Below are positions 46,149 to 55,803 of a stretch of DNA of 64,000 nucleotides, piece by piece. The notes below the pieces were generated by a model that had not been told where the DNA came from, ran no database searches, and saw only the letters and a program-made list of their open reading frames with translations. How positions within the stretch are numbered: the stretch's first letter is position 1; each line of letters starts with the position of its first letter. Origin of the DNA: Blastopirellula marina. GTDB lineage: Bacteria; Planctomycetota; Planctomycetia; Pirellulales; Pirellulaceae. The stretch lies in assembly GCF_002967715.1 (NCBI RefSeq), contig NZ_PUIA01000038.1, positions 124,001 to 188,000 on the forward strand, in the 5' to 3' direction. The position numbers and the translations under genes are program-made.

Positions 46149-46615
46149 GGGGCTTCTGGTTGGGATGAGTCGCTGAACAGTCAGCCGATGGGTAGTGATC
46201 AAGACGGGTTCATTATCTTTGGTCATTCGATTGGGTTCAAACGAATTGCCAGGAAATTCCCCTAAATTGGTGTGGTATCAAATTCCCCGGAGATCCGTCA
46301 TGACATAAGACGAACGAAAAAGTGCTTTGGTTTCTTGGTTTGGTTCTTGTGTGATGTGCTGAAGACTCTACGTTAGAGGCAAGCTGGGAAGAAGGCACAG
46401 TTTTCGCGATGTCAGTGCTGTCTTCGCTATCCCTCAAAATGCCGGAAGTTTTGAACTGGAATTGGGGAACTTTCGTCGCTACAAGGCCATCTACGTATTC
46501 AGGCAACGACACTTTTGTTGTCGCAATATTGTTTCATATGCCCTAAGTCTCTGTGTGATAATGGGTTATGTGGAATTTGGTTTAGTAGAGTCGGGCGTGT
46601 AGGTGCCTTAGAACC
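46149..46615 (+). promoter_or_regulatory. Divergent promoter region; extended -10 candidate for the anti-sigma gene
   Basis: 467 bases between the secretin-like and anti-sigma-like genes. An extended -10 element TGTGATAAT lies at 46554-46562, 54 bp before the anti-sigma ATG at 46616; no good -35 sits at the right distance. No gene is supported in the region. Confidence 0.35.
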
Positions 46616-48052
46616 ATGGATTTGCAACTCAATGACGAACTTCTTTCGGCTTTCCTGGATGGGGAAGTTTCAGAAGAAGAGCGTTTGCAAATTGAGGCTC
46701 AGCTGGCTAACTCCCCTGAGTGGCGTCGTCGGTATCACCAGTTGGTTGAAACCGTTAACGTAGTTCGCACGTTGCCGGAAGTCGCTATGCCGCGAGATTT
46801 CTCTCTCAGTATCATGGCGCAAATCGCGCAGCGGCAGCAGGAACAGGGTCAAGCCCCGGTTGCTTCCGAGGTTACCCTGGCTACTTCGCCTGACCGGTCG
46901 GTTGTGAACCGTCGTCGTCAGAAGGAGTCGTCATACTCGTCGGCTTGGATTGCCATCGCGGCTTGTCTATTGATTGCCGCAGGCTTAGGGATTGCCTATC
47001 AGGCCGGAATGTTTGGTTCTGGTAATGATCCGATGATCGCCCAGAACGACCCTGTCCTCCCCCCTGATGTGAAGCCGAACGGGAATCCTGCGACCCCAGA
47101 TGTCAAGCAAGCCGCTGGCAATTCGTCTGAAGTGCCGAAGCATTCCCCCTTCCCCACGGTCGACGAACTCGCCAACAGCCAGGGTGATCCTCCCATGGAA
47201 ATCACTCCCATGGAAGATACGACGAAGGAGCGAAATCCGATTGGGATTCGGGTGAATGTGCGTACTAAGCCAGGAGAAATGCCCAAGCCCGATACAACGA
47301 TGAAGCGTCCTGGTTCTCTGGCTCGTAGCGTGTTCAACCTCGACCCACAGGAAGATCCAGGTTTAGATCGTGTTGAATTGACGAGTTTCAAACAGGATGA
47401 CGTGGCTGAAGAGATTTCTGCCTGGGCAGATCTCGATAAGGATGGTCAGGTTTCCGATACCGAAGCCCAACAGTCATGGTTTCGCTTCATGCAGACCGAA
47501 GGGGCCGTTCCTGCCCTGAGCGAAGAAGCATTGATTGCGATCGACCAGGATATGAATCAAAAGATTTCGATTGCCGAATTTCACATGTCCGTCGCAGCAG
47601 TTCGTTGGAATGGGAGCGAGGGACTTCGCAAGGCCTGGTATCGCTTGGATGCCAATGGAGACGGTGTCTGGTCGCGAGAAGACTTTTCATCCAACGCTCG
47701 CTTTGCGGCGATGGGCGCTCCTTCGCTATCGCAGCAACTCGTGCAGTGGCACGCACTTTTGGATCGCTCTCGCGACGGCAAGGTGTCGCGTCTCGAGTTC
47801 GCTCTTTCGGCAGACCACATCCAGCTGGTGTTAAAGGGTTGGGAGCAGAAGATTCTTAATCCTCAGTCGTACGATCTAACCAAAACGTTGTTGGGTGAAT
47901 TCGATCGAGACGGAAACGGGCAGCTGGCAGGTCGAGAATTGATGCGACTAAAAGAGAAGCATGAATCGCTTGCTCCGCGTCTGGAAAATGTGGGACGTGA
48001 AGGCCTCTCGGCTTACGAGCTCTATTTGGTTGTCGAAGCAGAAAACCTCTAG
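46616..48052 (+). CDS. Membrane anti-sigma-like protein with five extracytoplasmic EF-hands
   Basis: 478 residues. Residues 1-70 resemble the anti-sigma (ASD/zinc-finger superfamily) N-domain, LLSAFLDGEVSEEERLQIEA and ANSPEWRRRYHQLVETVN, but without the zinc-binding His/Cys set. One membrane helix lies at 108-128. The outside part begins with a Pro-rich stretch and then carries five loops of EF-hand type at 272-283 (DLDKDGQVSDTE), 310-321 (DQDMNQKISIAE), 345-356 (DANGDGVWSRED), 383-394 (DRSRDGKVSRLE) and 430-441 (DRDGNGQLAGRE). Membrane topology suggests calcium binding outside controlling a sigma factor inside; this is inference. A sigma-70 gene follows 253 bp downstream. Confidence 0.72.
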   Translation: MDLQLNDELLSAFLDGEVSEEERLQIEAQLANSPEWRRRYHQLVETVNVVRTLPEVAMPRDFSLSIMAQIAQRQQEQGQAPVASEVTLATSPDRSVVNRRRQKESSYSSAWIAIAACLLIAAGLGIAYQAGMFGSGNDPMIAQNDPVLPPDVKPNGNPATPDVKQAAGNSSEVPKHSPFPTVDELANSQGDPPMEITPMEDTTKERNPIGIRVNVRTKPGEMPKPDTTMKRPGSLARSVFNLDPQEDPGLDRVELTSFKQDDVAEEISAWADLDKDGQVSDTEAQQSWFRFMQTEGAVPALSEEALIAIDQDMNQKISIAEFHMSVAAVRWNGSEGLRKAWYRLDANGDGVWSREDFSSNARFAAMGAPSLSQQLVQWHALLDRSRDGKVSRLEFALSADHIQLVLKGWEQKILNPQSYDLTKTLLGEFDRDGNGQLAGRELMRLKEKHESLAPRLENVGREGLSAYELYLVVEAENL

Positions 48053-48305
48053 GACTTCCTAGAGTTGCTTCTAAGTTTCTTTTTTCGATCAGTTACGGAA
48101 AACCGATCTCAGGTCGCGATCTGGGTATTTCGGGGGGTGAAAATCCTTTCTTTGCGAGACTGACTGCGTAGAATGACGTTGTCGTGGCAGTGGCAGCCAA
48201 GGCCAGCTTGCCTGTCATGACATTACGGAAAGCCGCGTTGGATAATGATGTTCGTCGGACGAATATCCAGGCAGCCTATCCAACCGAAGGGGAGAAACGT
48301 CGAAG

Positions 48306-49817
48306 ATGAATGAGGGAAGCGGCAGCATCGTGGGAAGTCAGGAAGAATCCGCGATTGCCGATTCCATTTCTAGTGCTGATTCGTTTGCTGCGCGTCGGTC
48401 GAAAACTCCACGAGTGTCTGACACTTTGTCCGAAGATAAAGCGAAGCAACCCCAAATTTCCGACTCTGAATCGCTACGTACCTATCTCGTTGAGATGGGG
48501 AAGATTGCTCGGTTGACTCCTCAGCAAGAGCAAGCCCTGACCCAGCGTGTCGCCCAATCGCGTCGAAGCTACCTACGCCGCTTATTCGGGTGTGGAATTG
48601 TCACACAGATGGTGTGTGATCTTCTGGTGGAAGTTTCTGAAGGGAGTCGCCGTCTGGATCGCACTTTGGAAGTCACCATCAGTGGGCCAGGGCAAAAGGC
48701 GAAGTTGCAAAGCCAGGTACGGGAAGTCATTGAGCAACTTGCCGAATCCTCGCATCGCAATCGCTACGATATTTCTGTCGCCATGCGGACGGAAGAGGAA
48801 ACGCCTCAACGGCGTGAGCGTGCCATTGAACGCCTCATGCGTCGCCGTCATGCCACGGCATGTTTTCTTGAGTCGTTCGGGCTGCGAGAGAAATTTCTTC
48901 CGGAATGGCATCGCAAGATTGAGCAGTTGCTAGAGTCGCTTGAGCTTCCGCCTGACGGTGTTCCGGGACCGATGTTCGATATGCCTGTGTCACCAGAAGC
49001 ACTCGAGATATTTGAGCTATACCAAGAAACGCCAGGGACGCTTGCATTCCAGTGGCCAAAGATCCGTGAAGCTCATGAAACGTACTGCCAGGCTAAAAAG
49101 GAGCTCGTTGCTGCGAACTTGCGGCTGGTAGTATCCATTGCCAAGAGCTATCGAAATCGCGGACTGAGCTTCCTGGATTTGATTCAGGAAGGAAATGTCG
49201 GACTGATTCGAGCGGTTGAGAAATTCGACGAATCACTTGGATTTAAGTTTGCCACGTATGGTACCTGGTGGATTCGCCAGGCAATTCTCAAGGCAATCGC
49301 CGAACAGGCCAAGCTGATCCGCGTTCCGGCGAGAATGCAGGAGAGAATTCAAAACGTTCAGTCTTCCAAGGCTCAGTTCCGACTAGAAGAGAATCGCGAC
49401 CCAACGATTGAAGAGACGGCTAGTCTTGCCAAAGTTTCCGAACGCGATGTACTGCAGGTCGACGTCCTGGTGCGTGGCCCGATGTCGCTGGATGTCAAAC
49501 CATACGATGACGACGAGTTTGCCGATATGCTTCCAGCGCGAGATGAGGTTTCGGGTTTCTCGGAAGCTAGTCGTGAGACGGTGCAAAGTCTACTGGCCAG
49601 TGTCTTTAGTATTCTGACTCCTCGGGAACAAGAGATCCTCTGCCGGCGTTATGGCATTTCGGACGGTCGAGCGCAGACACTCGAGGAGGTAAGTCAGGCC
49701 TTCTCGTTGACCCGCGAACGAATTCGGCAAATCGAAATAGCGGCCCTGCGTAAGCTCCGTAAGTCGAGTGCCTGCGCAGGGCTGAAGGATTGGATTGACG
49801 AGCCGGTTACTTTCTAA
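48306..49817 (+). CDS. RNA polymerase sigma-70 factor, RpoD-like (group 2 type)
   Basis: 503 residues. Region 1.2 begins [20 protein letters not shown]. Region 2 has [38 protein letters not shown] and [17 protein letters not shown], the core-binding and -10-recognition parts. Region 3 is [14 protein letters not shown], and region 4 holds [15 protein letters not shown] and [20 protein letters not shown] (-35 recognition). A spacer of about 150 residues separates regions 1.2 and 2. No acidic region 1.1 is present, suggesting an alternative primary-like factor rather than the housekeeping one. The 253-bp gap to the upstream anti-sigma-like gene leaves room for its own promoter. GGGGAGAA precedes the ATG. 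Confidence 0.92.
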   Translation: MNEGSGSIVGSQEESAIADSISSADSFAARRSKTPRVSDTLSEDKAKQPQISDSESLRTYLVEMGKIARLTPQQEQALTQRVAQSRRSYLRRLFGCGIVTQMVCDLLVEVSEGSRRLDRTLEVTISGPGQKAKLQSQVREVIEQLAESSHRNRYDISVAMRTEEETPQRRERAIERLMRRRHATACFLESFGLREKFLPEWHRKIEQLLESLELPPDGVPGPMFDMPVSPEALEIFELYQETPGTLAFQWPKIREAHETYCQAKKELVAANLRLVVSIAKSYRNRGLSFLDLIQEGNVGLIRAVEKFDESLGFKFATYGTWWIRQAILKAIAEQAKLIRVPARMQERIQNVQSSKAQFRLEENRDPTIEETASLAKVSERDVLQVDVLVRGPMSLDVKPYDDDEFADMLPARDEVSGFSEASRETVQSLLASVFSILTPREQEILCRRYGISDGRAQTLEEVSQAFSLTRERIRQIEIAALRKLRKSSACAGLKDWIDEPVTF

Positions 49818-49823
49818 GACGGG

Positions 49824-50936
49824 TCACCATGCGTCGCATTCGTAGGAAAGTTGACGCAGATAGTCGATCGCTTCTTCCAGTTCCGATGTTTCGACGCCAA
49901 CTTTTCTCCCTTCACGGTCGCAACGGGCAAGCAGGATGAGTTCTTCGTAATCCTCCGACTCCTTCAGGCGACGTTTCGCTCTCGCTCCGATCGTCCCGTC
50001 GACGACCAGGGACGCTTCCATGTGATGGGCAATAAGCCAGTGCGTTCGTTGGGTAATCTCGTCTCCTAAGGCTTCCAGGCCGGCCTGAACGTGGTCGTGG
50101 GGATCAATCCCCTTCCCCACGTCATGTAGCAGAGCGGCAAGCAGGAATTCCTCGTCGTATGGCAAATGGTCTCTAGCAAGATCGAACACTTGAAGGCTGT
50201 GATACAGTGCGTCCCCTTCCGGGTGCCATTTAGGGCTCTGCTTGACGTTTTCTAGGGGCAATAATAGAGCTTCATATTGAAGAAAACGATCGACTTGGTT
50301 TTCGACGGCCGCGAGCCCTTCGGCATATTCGATTTCGTCGTAAGTCTCGGCCAAAAACTGTTCGAACTCGGCGATGCTCATCCGTTCTTGTGGCTTGCCG
50401 GTGATTGAACTTTTGGAAACGATCGATGCCTCTTTCGTGGCTCGCACCGTGAGTTCTAAGGGGTATTCTTCTCGAATGTGAATATGCGTGTAGATACCTT
50501 CGGCACCTGGTTTGTTGACGTGCTTCCGTTGTACATCGTAGCGGATTCCCTCTGCTTCCAGGGTCGCGGTTACCGCGGACATGCTGTCGGTGAAAACATG
50601 CAGGTCGATGTCTGAGCCTTTGCGGACATGCCCTGTGAGGACACTGCCAACGATCTTAGGGCGAAACCGCTGCAGGACCTTCATCATGCGTAAGGCTTCC
50701 AGACGCATCGTCAGCAGGTGATCGAGGCGGTTATCTCCCTCGAACATTCGTGCCATTGATTGGACCTCGTCGCGAATTTCCGCGTTCGTGGGAAGGTCGG
50801 CTTCTTTGACCCAGCCACGTTGGACGCGGCGGGCCGCTTTCATCTTGGCGTGGTAATACTCAGATTCCTGACGGTCGTACAGCATGCGCGCAGCCTGATG
50901 GGCAATCTGGCGTCGCAATTTCGACGGTTGTGTCAT
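49824..50936 (-). CDS. Nucleotidyltransferase-HD domain protein
   Basis: 370 residues. After a helical N-terminus comes a nucleotidyltransferase motif, GSVLTGHVRKGSDIDLHVF (GS-x-x-x-G-x-x-x-x-SDIDL), and later an HD-type hydrolase core, YHSLQVFDLARDHL followed by LLAALLHDVGKGID and HWLIAHHM. The pairing recalls CCA-adding enzymes and poly(A) polymerases of the HD type, but the order and spacing differ, so tRNA processing is not certain. It may act on a small nucleotide or RNA end. It converges with the sigma-factor gene 6 bp away and is otherwise alone. Confidence 0.75.
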   Translation of the reverse strand: MTQPSKLRRQIAHQAARMLYDRQESEYYHAKMKAARRVQRGWVKEADLPTNAEIRDEVQSMARMFEGDNRLDHLLTMRLEALRMMKVLQRFRPKIVGSVLTGHVRKGSDIDLHVFTDSMSAVTATLEAEGIRYDVQRKHVNKPGAEGIYTHIHIREEYPLELTVRATKEASIVSKSSITGKPQERMSIAEFEQFLAETYDEIEYAEGLAAVENQVDRFLQYEALLLPLENVKQSPKWHPEGDALYHSLQVFDLARDHLPYDEEFLLAALLHDVGKGIDPHDHVQAGLEALGDEITQRTHWLIAHHMEASLVVDGTIGARAKRRLKESEDYEELILLARCDREGRKVGVETSELEEAIDYLRQLSYECDAW

Positions 50937-51589
50937 AGAGATAGTCAGCTTGGCTGGCTGACGAGTCGACGGGTTTTGATGGTTAGAGTGTTCTGGTCGA
51001 CATCAGAACGGTTAGAAGCATTATACACAAACCAAGCTAAAAGGTTCGCGAAGAAAACGCGGAGACAATTCCCAAGGTAGGCTACGTCGCACCGCGCCGA
51101 TCCGGCAACCAGGTGCCCTCTCCCGACAACCAAATCACCGGCCGGCAACGGTGCGCACGTCAGCCGCAAGATAGCTCCTCGCGACAGCAAAGGCGGCAAG
51201 GTCCTTGTTGGGGTTATCTCAAGGAGTTCGCAAAACTGGAACTTTGGCCGTATTAGCCATGGGTGCAGATAACAAGAAAGGAGACTGTGGCCATTGAGTC
51301 GCGGACATAACCGTCAAAGCAAACTGCATGCCGCGTACCATAAACCCTTAGGTGGTCACACTTTGGCCACCTGTCGTAGGCACTGACTGTAGCGAGAGTT
51401 AGCGACGCTGCATGGCCGGTCCCGGGCTTGGAAGCCCCCAATTCTTCATAACCAATGCTACGGATGCGCGCCCGCTGTGCCTAATTCCGGGGCAGCGATT
51501 GGGGGCGTCCGGTCATCTACATTAGCTATCGCCCCAAAGGTAGAATGCGGCGAAAGATATTCTCTCCATTCATCGAAAGATTAATACCT
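50937..51589. other. 653-bp gene-free region with nested inverted repeats
   Basis: No gene is supported. Two folded elements are visible. AGGTGG at 51350-51355 faces CCACCT at 51367-51372. GCCCCCAAT at 51434-51442 faces ATTGGGGGC at 51498-51506. Within 51421-51440 the sequence GGGCTTGGAAGCCC also folds locally. Base composition and repeated GGCCA/TGGCC words suggest a structured RNA or remnant mobile element; neither is proven. Confidence 0.4.
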
Positions 51590-52456
51590 ATGCGCCTTGC
51601 AAAGTTTATCGGAACACACGGGACTCCAGCGGTTGGCATGGTGCGTGACAGTGAAGTGGTTCAGTTTGCCCCCCAGGATGTCACCAGCCTCTTCGAAATA
51701 CTCGATGCGGATGATCCTGTGCAAAAGGTCGAGTCCTTACTTGCCAATGCGCAAGAAACGGTTCCCCTGGACCAAGTCGTTCTGCTGCCCCCGATCGACC
51801 AACAGGAGGTGTGGGCTGCTGGCGTGACTTACAAACGTAGTCAAACGGCACGAATGGAAGAGTCGGAAGCTGCCGCCGATTGCTACGATCGGGTGTACGC
51901 TTCGGCTCGCCCTGAGCTTTTCTTTAAGGCGACCCCTGGTCGAGTTACCGGAGCGGGGCAGACTTTGCGAATTCGTAAGGATTCCAAGTGGAATGTCCCC
52001 GAGCCTGAATTCGCGTTAGCCTTGAATTCTCGCGGGCAAATCGTCGGTGTTACGATTGGCAACGACATGAGCAGTCGCGACATTGAAGGAGAGAACCCCC
52101 TTTATCTTCCGCAAGCAAAAGTTTATGACCAGTGTTGCGGATTAGGACCTTGGGTTGTTCTGTCCTCCGAGTATTGGAAGGAGCATTCAGAACTTTCCCA
52201 AGTCAAAGTGCAGTTGAGTATCGTCCGGGCCGGCAACGAGGTCTTCCAGGGGGATACCAGCCTTGATCAGTTGGCCCGATCGTTGGAAGGTTTGGTTGAG
52301 TATCTCTTCCGAGATCAGCACTTTCCACGCGGAGCATTCTTGTTGACGGGGACGGGGATCGTGCCTGACAACGATTTCACTCTTCTTCCGCAAGACATTG
52401 TGAGTATACAGATTTCAGGAATTGGCACCCTGACCAGCGAGATTGTGCAGGGGTGA
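51590..52456 (+). CDS. FAH-family 2-keto-3-deoxypentonate dehydratase candidate
   Basis: 288 residues. The fumarylacetoacetate-hydrolase fold shows metal and active-site motifs KATPGRVTGAGQTL, PEPEFALALN and DMSSRDIEGENPLYLPQAKV followed by CCGLGPWVV. The stretch EVWAAGVTYKRSQTAR together with ENPLYLPQ closely resembles, from memory, the Sulfolobus 2-keto-3-deoxy-D-arabinonate dehydratase. That enzyme makes 2-oxoglutarate semialdehyde, and the next gene encodes the enzyme that oxidises it. The start ATG at 51590 fits the homologous start; the frame opens 15 codons earlier. Substrate sugar (arabinose or xylose) unknown. Confidence 0.82.
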   Translation: MRLAKFIGTHGTPAVGMVRDSEVVQFAPQDVTSLFEILDADDPVQKVESLLANAQETVPLDQVVLLPPIDQQEVWAAGVTYKRSQTARMEESEAAADCYDRVYASARPELFFKATPGRVTGAGQTLRIRKDSKWNVPEPEFALALNSRGQIVGVTIGNDMSSRDIEGENPLYLPQAKVYDQCCGLGPWVVLSSEYWKEHSELSQVKVQLSIVRAGNEVFQGDTSLDQLARSLEGLVEYLFRDQHFPRGAFLLTGTGIVPDNDFTLLPQDIVSIQISGIGTLTSEIVQG

Positions 52457-52493
52457 CATAGACCGTAACGCATCGGGAAAGGTGATTGGATTC

Positions 52494-54077
52494 ATGGCGG
52501 CAGAACAGGTTCTCATTGGTGGAAAGTGGCGAGACGCTGAGTACAACGAAACGTTTCAGGCCGAGAACCCCGCAACCAAACAGGCACTCCCTCAGCAGTA
52601 CCCGATCAGCACCTGGAATGACGTCGACGAGGCGCTAACTGCCGCGGCAACCGCATTCCAGGAGATGCGTGGCATGGCGGTCGAAAAGCTGGAGCTGTTT
52701 CTGAATCGGTTCGCGGAGCTACTCGATCAAAGCAAGCAAGCGATCTGTGAACTGGCCAATGTGGAAAGCGGCTTGCCGGTCTCGCCCCGTTTGCTAGACG
52801 TCGAAATGCCGCGAACGATCAATCAGCTTCGCCTCGCCGCTGCAGCAGCCGTTGATGGGTCTTGGCGAGCGGCGACGATTGATACGGCGGCTGGAATCCG
52901 CTCTTACTTTGCCGGTATCGGTCCTGTTGCCGTCTTTGGCCCCAATAACTTCCCGTTGGCATTCAGTGGGGCCTCAGGGGGTGATTTCGCCGCTGCGATT
53001 GCCGCTGGGAACCCTGTCATTGTGAAGGCCAACCCGGCTCAGCCTGGGACGACTCGCGAACTGGTGAAAATCGCGCATCAAGCCGCCGATGAATCGGGGC
53101 TTCCACCGGCCGCAGTGCAGTTGATTTATCATATGGCCAACGAAGATGGCCTGAAGTTCGTGGCCGATCCTCGTCTCGGAGCCATTGGGTTTACCGGCAG
53201 CAAGACGGCCGGTCTGAAACTGAAGGAAGCCGCCGACAAGGTCGGCAAACCGATTTATCTGGAAATGTCGAGCGTGAATCCGGTCGTGATTCTGCCAGGT
53301 GCCCTGGCAGAACGAGGCGACGCATTGGTCGGCGAGTTTCAAACGAGTTGCTTGATGGCTGCTGGGCAGTTTTGCACCAACCCAGGGCTTGTGATTCTGT
53401 TGGACGATGACCAATCGGCCAAGTTTATCGAAGCAGTCAAAGGGGGATTTGCAAAGGCCCCCAGTGGAACGCTTCTGACCAAGGGGGTGGAAGCGGGGCT
53501 CACTCAGAACCTAAAAGTTCTGATCGACGCTGGTGCGGATGTCGAAGCCAGTGGCAGTGGCGATGGCTCTTCGCAGGGATATACCTGCCCGAACACGTTG
53601 CTTTCGACAACCGCCGAGAAGTTTTTGGCCGACGCCGAAGTATTTCAAACCGAGGCCTTTGGCAACTGCTCGTTGATTGTGAAGGCCAAGAACCTAGCGG
53701 AAATCTGCCTGGTGATCGACTCGCTCGAAGGAAACCTGACCGGGACGATCTACTCGGACACTGCCGGCGGCGATGACCCTGCCTACGATCAGGTCGCCCA
53801 TCATTTGCGGCCAAAGGTCGGTCGTTTGATCAACGATAAGATGCCAACCGGCGTTGCTGTGAGTACCGCGATGAATCATGGTGGCCCGTTTCCGGCGACA
53901 GGGCATCCTGTCTTTACCGCGGTGGGGATTCCGGCGTCGATCCATCGATTTGCTATGCTGCAGTGTTTTGACAACGTTCGTCCTAATCGCCTGCCGCGAG
54001 AGCTTCGGGACGAGAACCCAACCGGCAAGACTTGGCGATTGGTGAACGGGGCATGGACTCAAGACAGCATCGGCTAG
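52494..54077 (+). CDS. 2-oxoglutarate semialdehyde (2,5-dioxopentanoate) dehydrogenase
   Basis: 527 residues of the aldehyde dehydrogenase superfamily. NADP-binding and catalytic parts are VFGPNNFPLAFSGASGGDFA, VIVKANPAQPGT, GFTGSKTAGLKL, the general-base Glu in IYLEMSSVNPVVILPG and the nucleophile Cys in GQFCTNPGL. The shape of the NFPLAFS and SSVNPV motifs is that of 2,5-dioxovalerate dehydrogenases. It oxidises 2-oxoglutarate semialdehyde to 2-oxoglutarate for the TCA cycle. It starts 37 bp after the FAH-family gene. No sugar dehydrogenase or sugar-acid dehydratase is nearby, so the first steps must be encoded elsewhere. Confidence 0.87.
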   Translation: MAAEQVLIGGKWRDAEYNETFQAENPATKQALPQQYPISTWNDVDEALTAAATAFQEMRGMAVEKLELFLNRFAELLDQSKQAICELANVESGLPVSPRLLDVEMPRTINQLRLAAAAAVDGSWRAATIDTAAGIRSYFAGIGPVAVFGPNNFPLAFSGASGGDFAAAIAAGNPVIVKANPAQPGTTRELVKIAHQAADESGLPPAAVQLIYHMANEDGLKFVADPRLGAIGFTGSKTAGLKLKEAADKVGKPIYLEMSSVNPVVILPGALAERGDALVGEFQTSCLMAAGQFCTNPGLVILLDDDQSAKFIEAVKGGFAKAPSGTLLTKGVEAGLTQNLKVLIDAGADVEASGSGDGSSQGYTCPNTLLSTTAEKFLADAEVFQTEAFGNCSLIVKAKNLAEICLVIDSLEGNLTGTIYSDTAGGDDPAYDQVAHHLRPKVGRLINDKMPTGVAVSTAMNHGGPFPATGHPVFTAVGIPASIHRFAMLQCFDNVRPNRLPRELRDENPTGKTWRLVNGAWTQDSIG

Positions 54078-54238
54078 ATCGGGCGATGATCATAGGGCCT
54101 GCGGAACGGCTGCTCACGAAATCCAGCAGTCGCCTGGGGGATTGCTGGAGTCGTGCAGCGGGATCCGTTATGATTGCCAGCAGTTAATTCGATGATGCTC
54201 CATCCCTTGTGCAACGTCTGCAAGTGAGAACACCACCC

Positions 54239-55252
54239 ATGAATGACGCATTGATGCTCTTTGCCCAAGCCGACGAAGCTGCCGGCGGAACCATGTGGTA
54301 CGTCTACGCTCTGGCGACATTCATGCTGATCGTTTTCGGCATTGTGATTCTCATCGTGCTGCTGAACTACGGCCAGCTTTGGTTTCAAGCGTATATGTCG
54401 AGTGCCGATGTCTCGCTGTGGAGCCTGGTTGGGATGAGTCTTCGCCAGGTGAATAGCCGGCTGATCGTCAAAGCGAAAATTATGGCGAAGCAGTCGGGCC
54501 TCGATATCGATCGCCGTAGCGGAATCAGTACGAAGCGGCTGGAAGCCCATTATCTGGCCGGCGGCAACGTGATGAATGTGATCCATGCCATCATCGCCGC
54601 ACAGCGCGCTGGGATTGACCTCGATTTCGATCGAGCTGCCGCAATCGACCTCGCCGGTCGAGACGTGGTCGACGCCGTGAAGACCAGCGTGCTACCCAAG
54701 GTGATCGAATGCCCCGACCCGCGTCGTAGCGGCAAGAGCACCCTTAGTGCGATCGCCAAGAATGGTGTCGAACTTCGCGTGCGTGCCAAGGTAACTGTAC
54801 GAACTTCGCTCGAACAGCTGATTGGTGGTGCGACGGAAGAAACCGTGATCGCCCGTGTGGGCGAGAGTATCATTTCTGCGATTGGTTCTTCAGAGCATCA
54901 CACCCACGTGCTGGAGAACCCCGACGTGATTACCCGGGCAGTGCTTGCCCGTGGTCTCGACGCGCATACTGCGTACGAGATTGTTTCGATCGACATTGCG
55001 GATATCGATGTTGGCGAGAACGTGGGGGCTCGTCTGCAAAACGATCAGGCCGAAGCGGATACGCGCGTGGCCCGTGCTAAAGCCGAGCAGCGTCGTGCTG
55101 AGGCGATCGCCTCCGAACAGGAAAACAAGGCGAAGGTTGCCATGAATCGTGCCAAGCTCGTGTTTGCTGAAGCCGAGGTTCCCAAGGCTATGGCCGAAGC
55201 CTTCCGCAGCGGCAAGATGCATACCCAGGCCGAAAACGGTCAGGCAGGCTGA
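54239..55252 (+). CDS. floA: Flotillin-like protein FloA
   Basis: 337 residues. One N-terminal membrane helix ([20 protein letters not shown], residues about 20-45) is followed by a family-specific SPFH-like region ([32 protein letters not shown]) and a C-terminal Ala/Glu/Lys-rich coiled coil ([20 protein letters not shown]). FloA proteins assemble membrane microdomains and affect fluidity and signalling. Length and order match Bacillus FloA (UPF0365). The start ATG at 54239 was chosen because it begins the conserved N-terminus. The PH-domain membrane protein gene follows 44 bp downstream. Confidence 0.93.
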   Translation: MNDALMLFAQADEAAGGTMWYVYALATFMLIVFGIVILIVLLNYGQLWFQAYMSSADVSLWSLVGMSLRQVNSRLIVKAKIMAKQSGLDIDRRSGISTKRLEAHYLAGGNVMNVIHAIIAAQRAGIDLDFDRAAAIDLAGRDVVDAVKTSVLPKVIECPDPRRSGKSTLSAIAKNGVELRVRAKVTVRTSLEQLIGGATEETVIARVGESIISAIGSSEHHTHVLENPDVITRAVLARGLDAHTAYEIVSIDIADIDVGENVGARLQNDQAEADTRVARAKAEQRRAEAIASEQENKAKVAMNRAKLVFAEAEVPKAMAEAFRSGKMHTQAENGQAG

Positions 55253-55296
55253 AATTAGAAAGTTGTTTGGCCCACCATCAGGTGGGGACCACATTT

Positions 55297-55803
55297 ATGA
55301 AACAAGCCATCGCTGGGCTTTCACTCAGTTCTCAACAAGAGTCGACGGCATTGATTGTCTGGCCGTCTGTATCGGCGACAAAGATCGGGCAGTTTCTCGG
55401 TAGGCTGTATACGAACAAAACTGGCGTTTCTTTTTTCAGCGTGGGCAATCTGTTTGTGTTGCTGTCGATTCCCGTCGCCATTCCTCTTTACCTCTGGAAT
55501 GTCTTACCGGTAGTGGGAACGCGATATCGGATCACCAACCGTCACGTAAATGTCGAGCGGGGCGTGCAGGGGGTTATGGAGCGACAGATCGCGCTCGATG
55601 CGTTTGATCAGATCGAAGTTCGTCAGCAGCCTGGTCAGGCTTGGTTTCGATCTGCCGATCTCGTTTTCTTTCAGGGGGAAGAAGAAGTCTTCTGGCTGCC
55701 TGGGGTCCCCTACCCCGAAGGCTTTCGCACGGCGTGCCAGAAAGCATCGATGACCTATCGCGGGTTCAAAGAGATCCACGCCCGTCAGGCTAGTGACGTT
55801 TGA
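55297..55803 (+). CDS. Membrane protein with bacterial PH-like domain
   Basis: 168 residues. A hydrophobic segment (LFVLLSIPVAIPLYLWNVLP) precedes a bPH2/DUF304-type domain recognisable in YRITNRHVNVERGVQGVMER and IALDAFDQIEVRQQPGQAW. Such domains are frequent in small membrane proteins of unknown role. GGTGGGGA lies nine bases before the ATG at 55297; a start 10 codons earlier is also open. It follows floA and may share its transcript. The last 19 bases overlap the opposite pyroglutamyl-peptidase gene. Confidence 0.75.
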   Translation: MKQAIAGLSLSSQQESTALIVWPSVSATKIGQFLGRLYTNKTGVSFFSVGNLFVLLSIPVAIPLYLWNVLPVVGTRYRITNRHVNVERGVQGVMERQIALDAFDQIEVRQQPGQAWFRSADLVFFQGEEEVFWLPGVPYPEGFRTACQKASMTYRGFKEIHARQASDV

